From positions 4,531-68,530 of the forward strand of contig NZ_KB849177.1 of the NCBI RefSeq assembly GCF_000367945.1: 64,000 nucleotides of DNA. Direction: 5' to 3'. Below, one piece after another: positions 57,341 to 64,000 of the stretch. The position numbers and the translations under genes were made by a program. The first letter of the stretch is position 1, and each line of letters opens with the position of its first letter. The DNA is from Acinetobacter proteolyticus (lineage in GTDB: Bacteria; Pseudomonadota; Gammaproteobacteria; Pseudomonadales; Moraxellaceae). A model generated the notes under the pieces. It saw only the letters and a program-made list of their open reading frames with translations. It ran no database searches and was not told the DNA's origin.

Positions 57341-57823
57341 ATGAAAATCGAGCTTAGTTGGTTTGAGCCAATTGACTTAGGTAGTTCAAATACTTTAAGA
57401 GAAAATACGAGAAATGGTAATTTTGATTACAATCTAATTCCAGAAATTTCTGGAGTTTATATTTTTTATAGGGAATTTAATCAAACTCAAGAACCACTCT
57501 ACATTGGAAAATCTTTAAATATTCGTACACGTATGAAGCAACACTTTAAAAATATAGATTTATTAGAGGGGCTACAGAACTCAAAAAAAGGGCAAAAAAA
57601 GTTAATTTTTGCTGAGGTTAAAGTGCGGGGAAATGTTGATCTACAAAGGGCCATTGCCCAAGCTGAAAAGGGACTAATTCAGCATTTCGTTGAAGATTAT
57701 GAATTATTGAATCAAAAGCTTATGAAGGATCATTTTGATGAGATATATTCAAGCGGTAGTCTAATTGAATTAGTAAACATTGAACTTGATGTCTATTCAT
57801 CTAAAAGTAATAAAGCTAATTGA
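57341..57823 (+). CDS. GIY-YIG nuclease domain protein
   Basis: Length is 160 residues. 'ISGVYIFYREFNQTQEPLYIGKSLNIRTRMKQHF' contains GVY and YIG motifs, with the catalytic Arg in 'IRTRMKQH' and Glu in 'AIAQAEKGLIQHF'. The extent (residues 30-130) fits a complete single domain with no extra partner domain. AAGGGG lies before the start. Cytosolic DNA nuclease by family; possible defence or MGE role. Confidence 0.82.
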   Translation: MKIELSWFEPIDLGSSNTLRENTRNGNFDYNLIPEISGVYIFYREFNQTQEPLYIGKSLNIRTRMKQHFKNIDLLEGLQNSKKGQKKLIFAEVKVRGNVDLQRAIAQAEKGLIQHFVEDYELLNQKLMKDHFDEIYSSGSLIELVNIELDVYSSKSNKAN

Positions 57824-57861
57824 TTTTAAATTTATAGATTATTAGGGAAATTATTACTACA

Positions 57862-57894
57862 AAAGAAATAAGAGAAAAAATCTCTTATTTCTTT
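57862..57894. terminator. Bidirectional terminator
   Basis: A 14-bp stem AAAGAAATAAGAGA with TCTCTTATTTCTTT and a 5-base loop, between GIY-YIG and the secreted protein genes. Confidence 0.8.
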
Positions 57895-57943
57895 CTATAG
57901 TTTGATATTTAGTCAAATTGTTAAATTAGTGATAGGTATTGAA

Positions 57944-58300
57944 TTACCATGCACAAATTTTAAAATCACTACCGACCCAACAAGCTTTTTGTTTTTGAGA
58001 GCGGGTAGCTTCGCCCCACATAGAGCCACCACCACCTAATCTAGTGGCTTGGACAACAGCTTGATCTTTACTTTCGATCATCACCATGATCCCTTCAACT
58101 TTTACCTTTTTAGTGATGTTCGGATGGCTGATATAGAAGCTACCACCACCTTGAGATTCAAACTTACATTTTCCTTTGTAACGTGTTTGACCACCTTCAT
58201 CAATTTGACAGATTGCTTCTTTGGCTTTTGCTTGAGCAAGCATCGGGAAGCTAGACAGCAATCCAAAAGATAAGATAAGGCATAAATTTAATTTTTTCAT
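57944..58300 (-). CDS. Small secreted protein, unknown
   Basis: Length is 118 residues. Signal peptide with cleavage near 'LAQAKA' (residue 24). The mature part has four Cys, Gly-rich turns ('ESQGGGSFYIS', 'RLGGGGSMWGEATRS') and beta-strand character. Probably a periplasmic disulfide-stabilised protein. Not recognised. Neighbour of another small secreted protein on the same strand. Confidence 0.72.
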   Translation of the reverse strand: MKKLNLCLILSFGLLSSFPMLAQAKAKEAICQIDEGGQTRYKGKCKFESQGGGSFYISHPNITKKVKVEGIMVMIESKDQAVVQATRLGGGGSMWGEATRSQKQKACWVGSDFKICAW

Positions 58301-58436
58301 TTTTTAATTTCCTTTAATCATTTGTTTCTTGTTTTAGATATGGCTTAAGTCAATTGAGCAATAAAGTTTGTATATCCAGAAAGCATAAAGCGCTGACTCA
58401 AGCATAACTAAAAGTTAAAGCAGGGCAGTTTGCCCC

Positions 58437-58742
58437 TTATTTACAAGCGACCTTTTTAGCACTCTGAAATTCCATAATCGAGATCGTGCCTTGCTGTTTT
58501 GCTAATTTGCTATCTTTAGCGGTGATGAGGACACAATCACCTTTTTTTAGCGAATTTAGACTTTGGAATTGTTTAGGTGTGATGCCTACCGTATAGATAG
58601 AAATATCTCCTTTACTTGAAGAGAAGTAAGCACCTTCTTCAGTCCATTCCAATTTGCTTGTGACTTTAGTTGTTAGCGTGGCAGCATAAATGCTAGATGT
58701 TGAGAATAGTGTAGCAATAGCTATAAGTTTGATAGCTTTCAT
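58437..58742 (-). CDS. Small secreted protein, unknown
   Basis: Length is 101 residues. Signal peptide to about residue 20 ('STSSIYA'). The mature part is mostly beta-strand with two Cys, 'SLKKGDCVLITAKDSK' resembling an OB-fold-like loop. No family recognised. Upstream on the same strand of the 118-residue gene by about 140 bases. Confidence 0.68.
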   Translation of the reverse strand: MKAIKLIAIATLFSTSSIYAATLTTKVTSKLEWTEEGAYFSSSKGDISIYTVGITPKQFQSLNSLKKGDCVLITAKDSKLAKQQGTISIMEFQSAKKVACK

Positions 58743-58848
58743 TTTTAACCCCTGAATAAGTAATAATAAAGAATGGTTGCAGAACTAATTCTTTAAAGAT
58801 TATCTGGGGTGAATGAGATGAACTGTTCTGAAGAGATGAATAGTGAAT

Positions 58849-59058
58849 TCATGGTATTGATTCCTTTTGATTTAAAAAGAGTCTTACCAAATTACTGTCA
58901 AATAATGGTGGCAAGACTAGAAGGGTTGACAGACCGGTACAAAAGGAAACCAGCGCACGCGAACGTGCCCCTCCTAGCCTCACCATAAAGGCGTGACTTA
59001 AGAGAACGCACAAAACCAGAACAGCGTTGTTGTGCGCCTTTTGTAAACGGTCTGTCAA
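58849..59058 (-). other. Ash-like structured locus with long inverted repeat (possible regulatory RNA)
   Basis: A 21-22 bp imperfect inverted repeat (58926-58946 and 59037-59058; TTGACAGACC common) bounds about 90 bases. The interior has further pairings, such as GCACAA with TTGTGC. An open frame of 69 codons crosses it, with 'MVRLGGARSRALVSFCTGLS'. This is reminiscent of the Ash and immunity regions of P4-type satellites. Coding versus RNA function cannot be decided from sequence. Confidence 0.5.
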
Positions 59059-59141
59059 AACCGACTGGCAATGTAGGCCAGCATGTGAATGATAATGCCT
59101 GCTTTAGATGACGTCAAATCACTTTAAGGGTAGGTGGTGTG

Positions 59142-59933
59142 TTAATTTGATTTATTATCATTATTAGAAACCTTATTATTTTTCAATTTCTTGAGGAACA
59201 TTTGACTGCCTTCAATTCTAGTTTCAAACAAATTTAGCATTTTGATTAAGCCAGAAAGCTTAGCTCGTCCATAATTCCTAGAGTCAAAATCAGGGCGAAC
59301 GTTATTAATATATTGACCTACTTCAGAGAGATTGGCCCAGCCATTTTCATCTGAATTGTCCTTAACGGCTTTATAAATTAGGTTGAGAGTAGGGCGATCG
59401 ACTTGCTGTGATGTGTCTTTATCTGTAGTGGTCTTAACATTATTATTTTCTTTTTCCTCAATGGTATTTTTGCTCTCAGTTAAAACTTTTTCTTCATCTG
59501 TTAAGTTTTCAACATAGATGAACTTATCACAGGCCTTTCTAAAGGCTTCTGGTGTTTGCTTTCTGCCAAATCCGTAAACGACTAAACCACTTTCCCTGAT
59601 TCTTGAAGCTAATGGGGTGAAGTCGCTGTCACTGGAAATTATGCAGAACCCATCTAAAGCACCGCTATATAAAAGATCCATTGCATCAATAATTAAGCCC
59701 ATATCAGTTGCATCTTTGCCGATAGTATAGGCAAATTGTTGTACAGGCGTGATTGCATTTGGGAGAAGAATATCCCGCCACTTATTTAAAACATCTTTAC
59801 TCCAATCTCCATAAACCCGTTTTACACTTGCAATCCCGTATTTTGCAATTTCTTCTAATATAGGGCTAATTGAATTAACGGAAGAGTTATCAGCATCGAT
59901 TAGTACAGCAAGCTTTTTTGTTTGATGGTCCAA
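59142..59933 (-). CDS. NYN-domain (LabA/DUF88) ribonuclease-like protein with OST-HTH/LOTUS tail
   Basis: Length is 263 residues. Start is TTG 59933 with AGAGGG upstream. The NYN domain shows conserved Asp residues: 'AVLIDADNSS', 'DATDMGLIIDAMDLL' and 'GFCIISSDSDFTPLASRIRE', which form the metal site of PIN-like RNases. A charged linker is followed by a C-terminal OST-HTH domain ('IYKAVKDNSDENGWANLSEVGQYINNVRPDFDSRNYG'). The protein likely binds and cuts RNA. Common on mobile elements. Confidence 0.85.
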   Translation of the reverse strand: MDHQTKKLAVLIDADNSSVNSISPILEEIAKYGIASVKRVYGDWSKDVLNKWRDILLPNAITPVQQFAYTIGKDATDMGLIIDAMDLLYSGALDGFCIISSDSDFTPLASRIRESGLVVYGFGRKQTPEAFRKACDKFIYVENLTDEEKVLTESKNTIEEKENNNVKTTTDKDTSQQVDRPTLNLIYKAVKDNSDENGWANLSEVGQYINNVRPDFDSRNYGRAKLSGLIKMLNLFETRIEGSQMFLKKLKNNKVSNNDNKSN

Positions 59934-60090
59934 TCTTATTCCCTCTTAAGTTACTTATTTGTAATTCATTATTCTAAGACTAAGTTAATCTTATTTAGAA
60001 ATACACAATACCAGAAATAGAATAAATTTCAGATATATATCATCTAAGTGAATGAATGCGTTCACATGCATTTTGACGTCACTTGATTTT

Positions 60091-60119
60091 GGCCTGCATC
60101 ACTAGCAGGCCTTTTTTAT
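60091..60119 (+). terminator. Terminator before the DUF932 gene
   Basis: Stem GGCCTGC with GCAGGCC, 7-base loop and six T. No obvious upstream + strand gene in the 240-base gap, so it may end a short RNA. Confidence 0.78.
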
Positions 60120-60172
60120 ACACAAAATCTGAATTTGAAGTCATTCAGTATTCATTTTTATAAGGAATTCTT

Positions 60173-61219
60173 ATGGCACATTTAGTTGAAACAATGGCAT
60201 TTGTAGGTCAAACCCCTTGGCATGGTTTAGGCAATCAACTCACCCCAAATCAGCCTTTAGAAGTCTGGGCACAACAAGCAGGTATGGACTGGAGAATTAA
60301 ATCTTCTGATGTCAGCTACATGGCTCAGAATGAGAAAGGCCAGAGTATTATTATGCCTTTTGAAGAACAAAGAGTTTTGTATCGTTCAGATACTCATGCA
60401 CCGTTATCTGTGGTCAGTCAACGTTTTCAAGAAGTACAACCGAGTTCTATTTTGGAGTTCTATCGAGATTTAACTGAACAATCAGGCTTTGAGCTAGAAA
60501 CCGCTGGTGTACTCAAAGGTGGTAAGAAATTCTGGGCATTGGCTAAAACAGGACAAAGCTCAGCCTTAAAGGGGAAGGATGTCAGTAATGGCTACATTCT
60601 TTTAGCTACGGCTTGTGATGGTACCCTTGCCACCACTGCACAATTTACTTCGATCCGAGTCGTATGTAATAACACGTTGGCAATTGCTCTAAAAGGACAG
60701 AGTAGTGTAGGCGTTATTAAGGTTCCACACAGTACCAAATTTGATGCAGAAAAAGTGAAGCAGCAATTAGGTATTTCAGTCCGTACATGGGATGAGCACA
60801 TGTACGAGATGAAGCAACTCAGTCAACGTAAAGTGACCCAGCAGGAAGCCGCAGCTTACTTTGATGCGGTATTTAACAATACCAGTCTAAGCATTGCTGA
60901 ACAGGATGAAAGCATCATTCAGTTCTACCGTAATGCTGCAATGCCAAGTCAAACTAACTTATCTCGATCAGACAGTAAAACTGAACCAAACGGACGAGCC
61001 ATGTCTAAAGTCATGACCATGTTTAATGGACATGGGCGTGGGGCCGAACTCAGTTCAGCCAAAGATACAGCTTACGGTTTACTTTGTGCCATTACCGAGT
61101 TCTGCGATCATGAACGACGAGCCATGAGTACCGACCATCGACTGGATTCTGCTTGGTTTGGTATGGGGGCAGCGATTAAGCAACGCGGCTTGGAACAGGC
61201 ATTAAGAATGGTAGCTTAA
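60173..61219 (+). CDS. DUF932 (plasmid/phage-type) protein
   Basis: Length is 348 residues. 'MAFVGQTPWHGLG', 'ALAKTGQSS', 'GYILLATACDGTLATTAQFTSIRVVCNNTLAIAL' is the signature of DUF932/phage-plasmid-like proteins (TIGR03299 type). AAGGAA lies before the start. Found in large plasmids and ICEs beside YqaJ and other DNA-processing genes, as here. Role unknown. Confidence 0.88.
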   Translation: MAHLVETMAFVGQTPWHGLGNQLTPNQPLEVWAQQAGMDWRIKSSDVSYMAQNEKGQSIIMPFEEQRVLYRSDTHAPLSVVSQRFQEVQPSSILEFYRDLTEQSGFELETAGVLKGGKKFWALAKTGQSSALKGKDVSNGYILLATACDGTLATTAQFTSIRVVCNNTLAIALKGQSSVGVIKVPHSTKFDAEKVKQQLGISVRTWDEHMYEMKQLSQRKVTQQEAAAYFDAVFNNTSLSIAEQDESIIQFYRNAAMPSQTNLSRSDSKTEPNGRAMSKVMTMFNGHGRGAELSSAKDTAYGLLCAITEFCDHERRAMSTDHRLDSAWFGMGAAIKQRGLEQALRMVA

Positions 61220-61316
61220 ATACAACTCAACATATGTAAGCACGGGTTTATTAAATGAATAGCCTAAGCTAACTTTTTCCTAAATCAATCAATTTTAATG
61301 AGTAGTTTTTCCTTTT

Positions 61317-61347
61317 GCCGCACCTCCCCCAGGTGCGGCTTTTTTTA
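61317..61347 (+). terminator. Terminator of the DUF932 gene
   Basis: Perfect 9-bp stem GCCGCACCT with AGGTGCGGC, C5 loop, then seven T. Confidence 0.93.
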
Positions 61348-61385
61348 TGCCCAAATTTTAATTTTTTACAGATATGGAGAATATG

Positions 61386-62462
61386 ATGAACCCAAATACT
61401 CACACCTCATTAAGTCATGCAATCACTCATTTACCTTTATCCCTAAAGTCACCACAAACAGTTTTGACTTCTAAATCACAGCAAAATTCAGCTAAACGCT
61501 TGACTAAAACCAAAGGTATAAGTCGTGAACAATGGTTACAGATAAGGAAACAAGGCATTGGGAGTAGTGATGCCGCCGCAGCCTGTGGTTTAAATCCACA
61601 CATGTCAATGCTGGAATTATGGATGATTAAAACAGGCCGAATGCAAGCTCCTCCAGATCAACCGCTGAAGAATCACTATTCACCTCTATATTGGGGGAAC
61701 AAGCTCGAACCACTGATTGCTGATTACTATCGACAGCGTACTGGTAATAAGGTTCGTCGGGTCAATGCCGTATTGCAGCATCCCGATGAAGACAAAGCCT
61801 TTATGTTAGCTAATCTGGATTATGCGATCGTAGGCTGTGATGAGGTACAGCTTCTGGAATGTAAATCCGTAGGAGAGTGGGGAACTAAGCATTGGCGAGA
61901 AGGTGTTCCTTTGTATGTACTTATTCAAGTGCAACATCAATTGGCCGTTACGGGTAAACAAGCAGCACACATCTGTGCCTTAATCTGTGGACATGAAGCG
62001 AAGATATTTAAAGTCGAACGCAATGAAATTGTGATTAATCGTCTGATTGCTTCAGAAAAAATCTTCTGGTCTTGTGTGGAAAACGATATACCACCGCATG
62101 TAGATGCCAGTGAATCAGCAGCAAAAGCTTTACAGCTTTTATATCCGCAGCATATTCCTTTACAAACTGTGGATCTGTCTACGTTGTCAGGAGTAGATCA
62201 ACTATTTACTGATTTACTCTCTGAGGAAAAGCATTTAGCACACCATCAAACCAAATATGACTACCTCAAACATCGTATTCAGATATTAATGAAGGATGCA
62301 GAAAAAGCCATATTTAGTCAGGGTAGTGTGACATGGAAGAAATCCAAGGATAGTGTGGTGTTGGACCAGAAAGCGCTGCTTCAAGCACAGCCTGAATTAT
62401 TACAACAGTATTCTCAGCCTCGAACAGGCAGCCGCAGATTTAACATTCATCCACTTCCTTAA
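61386..62462 (+). CDS. YqaJ-family viral recombinase (lambda exonuclease-like)
   Basis: Length is 358 residues from ATG 61386, set by GGAG six bases upstream (61374 is also in frame). Core: 'REQWLQIRKQGIGSSDAAAACGLNP', 'LYWGNKLEPLIADYYRQRTG', 'ANLDYAIVGCDEVQLLECKSVG' (Asp, then Glu-x-Lys), 'VPLYVLIQVQHQLAVTG'. These are the PD-(D/E)XK core and Q motif of YqaJ/lambda Exo. It digests DNA 5'-3' to prepare ends for single-strand annealing. No beta-type annealing protein is visible in the window. Confidence 0.88.
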   Translation: MNPNTHTSLSHAITHLPLSLKSPQTVLTSKSQQNSAKRLTKTKGISREQWLQIRKQGIGSSDAAAACGLNPHMSMLELWMIKTGRMQAPPDQPLKNHYSPLYWGNKLEPLIADYYRQRTGNKVRRVNAVLQHPDEDKAFMLANLDYAIVGCDEVQLLECKSVGEWGTKHWREGVPLYVLIQVQHQLAVTGKQAAHICALICGHEAKIFKVERNEIVINRLIASEKIFWSCVENDIPPHVDASESAAKALQLLYPQHIPLQTVDLSTLSGVDQLFTDLLSEEKHLAHHQTKYDYLKHRIQILMKDAEKAIFSQGSVTWKKSKDSVVLDQKALLQAQPELLQQYSQPRTGSRRFNIHPLP

Positions 62463-62694
62463 ACATCATCCCTTACACCTAAAAAAGCGCAAAGCCACCC
62501 CACTTGCCCTCCCTCCAAATAACAGAGAAAAGGCGTTGGAGCAGCTTTGCGTAAATCTTTGATGCACTCAATCTCTTATGACCGAAGAATAACGATAGGT
62601 GATTGATCAGGCTGAACAAGAATCGGTGAAGAGGCGGTGCTTTACAGTAAATACCGTGATTTCGTAAATATTTAACAAAACAAGGATTCATCTC
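62463..62694. other. 230-base gap with inverted repeat
   Basis: CGCAAAGC (62488-62495) and GCTTTGCG (62544-62551) could pair, placing a weak hairpin downstream of the YqaJ gene. I see no gene. The C-rich stretch near 62495-62515 stands out. Confidence 0.35.
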
Positions 62695-63597
62695 ATGATT
62701 AAAGGCCTAGCAATCACACCACCTGTACTTGGACGTATCAGTATCGGCAAAATCGTAGAAAGGAATGGCAAACGACTCCCTGAAAAGGATGATCAATTTA
62801 CTATTACCAGCCAAATCCAAAATAAGGATGGTTGGGTTAAACATCCACTTGATGAACAGTTTCGTGCCAAAGCTCCTAACCAAAACCAGAAACTGAGAAC
62901 CATTCCAGTCCGAATGCTCTTTAATGATCCCGATCTTAATTTAAGAGCGGAATACACCTTATTTGACCGTCAATCAGGACGGCCCATCTGTACAGGCAAT
63001 GGAGAAACCTGTCAACGATTTGGGCAAAGTGGTATTGAGCAACATCCATGTCCATCACCTGATTTATGTCCATTGGCACAAGGAGGTCCTTGTAAGCCTT
63101 ATGGACGACTCTATGTGAACTTAGATGAGTCTGATGAATTTGGAGCTTTTGTTTTTAGGACCACAAGTTTTAATAGCGTTCGCACCTTGGCAGCACGACT
63201 TCGTTATTACCATGCAGCTTCAGGTGATCTACTCTCATGTTTGCCATTGCAACTTACTTTGAGAGGCAAGAGCACTACGCAGAGCTATCGTACCCCGATC
63301 TACTATGTGGACTTAACTTTACGTGATGGAGTGAATCTACAAGATGCGATTAGCTCAGCCAAGCAGATTGATGAACAAAGCAAGGCAGCGGGGTTTCATC
63401 AGGAAGCTTTGGACCATGTGGCACGGCAGGGTTATGGCAATGCCAGCTTTGAGGTAGGTGGTGAAGAGGGAGTGGATATTATTGAGGAGTTTTATGCAAA
63501 TGAGTTTAAACCAGAGCAGCATCAGCAAAAGCATGACTTGAGCCATGTTCAAGATATTCAGAAAGGGTTACAGCAGTCTGTGCAGATTTTGAACTGA
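62695..63597 (+). CDS. Cys-rich mobile-element protein ('hydrolase or metal-binding' type)
   Basis: Length is 300 residues. A middle section holds a Cys cluster: 'CTGNGETCQRFGQSG', 'HPCPSPDLCPLAQGGPCKPYGR', seven Cys/His-like ligands suitable for zinc. N-terminal and C-terminal parts are beta-rich with acidic end. I recall similar proteins on ICEs and large plasmids being annotated as hydrolase or metal-binding protein, next to DUF932 and YqaJ, but no chemistry can be read. Start AGGATTCATC weakly matches an RBS. Confidence 0.65.
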   Translation: MIKGLAITPPVLGRISIGKIVERNGKRLPEKDDQFTITSQIQNKDGWVKHPLDEQFRAKAPNQNQKLRTIPVRMLFNDPDLNLRAEYTLFDRQSGRPICTGNGETCQRFGQSGIEQHPCPSPDLCPLAQGGPCKPYGRLYVNLDESDEFGAFVFRTTSFNSVRTLAARLRYYHAASGDLLSCLPLQLTLRGKSTTQSYRTPIYYVDLTLRDGVNLQDAISSAKQIDEQSKAAGFHQEALDHVARQGYGNASFEVGGEEGVDIIEEFYANEFKPEQHQQKHDLSHVQDIQKGLQQSVQILN

Positions 63598-63603
63598 ATA
63601 ATT

Positions 63604-63628
63604 ACCCTCTATCTCTTAAGATAGGGGG
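63604..63628 (+). terminator. Weak terminator
   Basis: Stem CCCTCTATCT with AGATAGGGGGG across a short loop, after the Cys-rich gene; no clear T tail. Confidence 0.5.
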
Positions 63629-63834
63629 GTGTTTATTGGGTTGGTCTTATTTTTTGCATTTGTGGAAGCCTTTATGGAGAGGGAGGTTCTCAAAAAATAT
63701 AGTTTTTGGGCTTGAAAACGAAAAATGAAAACCATAAATAGTGATGTGTTAGGCATATTTTTAATTGCCTAAAGGAAAGCTAACCAATAATAACTGTGAG
63801 CTTTTAATTATTAATGAATAACTAGGAAGAAAAC

Positions 63835-64000
63835 ATGAACTTTTTTAAAAATCTCTTCAATCGCTTTAAACTTTTTTGTCAATCCGTCTATACCAAATAT
63901 CGAAAGCCTATCAAGGTTGTCGCTACAACAGTAATCTGCTCTGTTACGGGATACATTTTTGCACCTGCCTTTGCCTCTGTACTTGGTGCGTTGGGATTTC
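63835..64000 (+). CDS. Membrane protein, 5' part only (cut by window end)
   Basis: ATG 63835 has AGGAAG six bases upstream. The 55 visible residues are a basic N-terminus 'MNFFKNLFNRFKLFCQS' and a membrane helix 'VVATTVICSVTGYIFAPAFA'. Probably an island membrane protein; the family cannot be told from this piece. Confidence 0.65.
   Translation, partial: MNFFKNLFNRFKLFCQSVYTKYRKPIKVVATTVICSVTGYIFAPAFASVLGALGF

Noticed and set aside
62353..62562. Frame overlapping the end of the YqaJ gene
   Set aside because: Out-of-frame shadow with no RBS and low-complexity sequence.
44823..64000. CRISPR array or insertion sequence in the island
   Set aside because: No regularly spaced repeats, and no transposase-like frame with terminal repeats seen.
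44733..64000. Second copy of the tRNA-Ser 3' end as attR
   Set aside because: Looked for the CGCTTCC end and T-loop block through the island; none found.

Overview
This looks like a chromosomal segment of an Acinetobacter species. The coding DNA is low in GC. The core gene order is yhbY/rlmE-ftsH-folP with carA-carB-greA, and the window also carries a Bap-type giant adhesin, an RND pump and Acinetobacter-style short U-tailed terminators. I cannot fix the species from sequence alone.

Positions 1-44,822 are ordinary host chromosome. They start with the 3' end of a type I-secreted Bap-like adhesin (1-4192). A two-gene operon follows, pairing an (alpha/alpha) barrel-like protein with a CapA-family phosphoesterase whose N-terminus resembles a dead serine beta-lactamase. 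Next come small housekeeping genes: a metalloprotease lipoprotein, an alkyltransferase-like DNA repair protein, a barstar-like immunity protein, UspA and a CatB-like acetyltransferase. Then come greA-carB-carA with a visible attenuator-like leader, the yhbY/DOMON pair, rlmE-ftsH-folP, a SIMPL protein, a VWA lipoprotein and a PLP enzyme. The rest of the core holds transport and envelope genes (DMT exporter, PnuC, GlpQ-like GDPD, phosphoethanolamine transferase, orphan RND pump, MgtE, HtpX, two lytic transglycosylases), plus TtcA, an SCP2 protein and GreB. It ends in tRNA-Ser(TGA).

From 44,823 to the right edge the DNA is a mobile island, more AT-rich and composed mainly of accessory genes. A P4-type tyrosine integrase sits directly beside tRNA-Ser. 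Cargo then follows in blocks. The first is a NERD-nuclease/SF1 helicase next to a DUF2290 protein, a likely anti-phage pair. The second is an AlpA-like regulator, a PrtN-like regulator, two large unrecognised proteins and an inovirus Gp2/YagK-like replication protein. The third is a zinc-ribbon membrane protein with a decayed duplicate, a DUF2235 lipoprotein, and adjacent PD-(D/E)XK and GIY-YIG nuclease genes. The fourth is two small secreted proteins, an Ash-like structured locus and a NYN-OST-HTH protein. The last is a plasmid/ICE-type DNA-processing block: DUF932, a YqaJ recombinase/exonuclease, a Cys-rich metal-binding protein, and the start of a membrane protein cut by the window edge. 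No second attachment site was seen, so the island probably continues to the right.

Functions were assigned by reading motifs and by memory of families. No database search was run. Gene starts were moved from the longest frame where a ribosome binding site or family alignment supported it.
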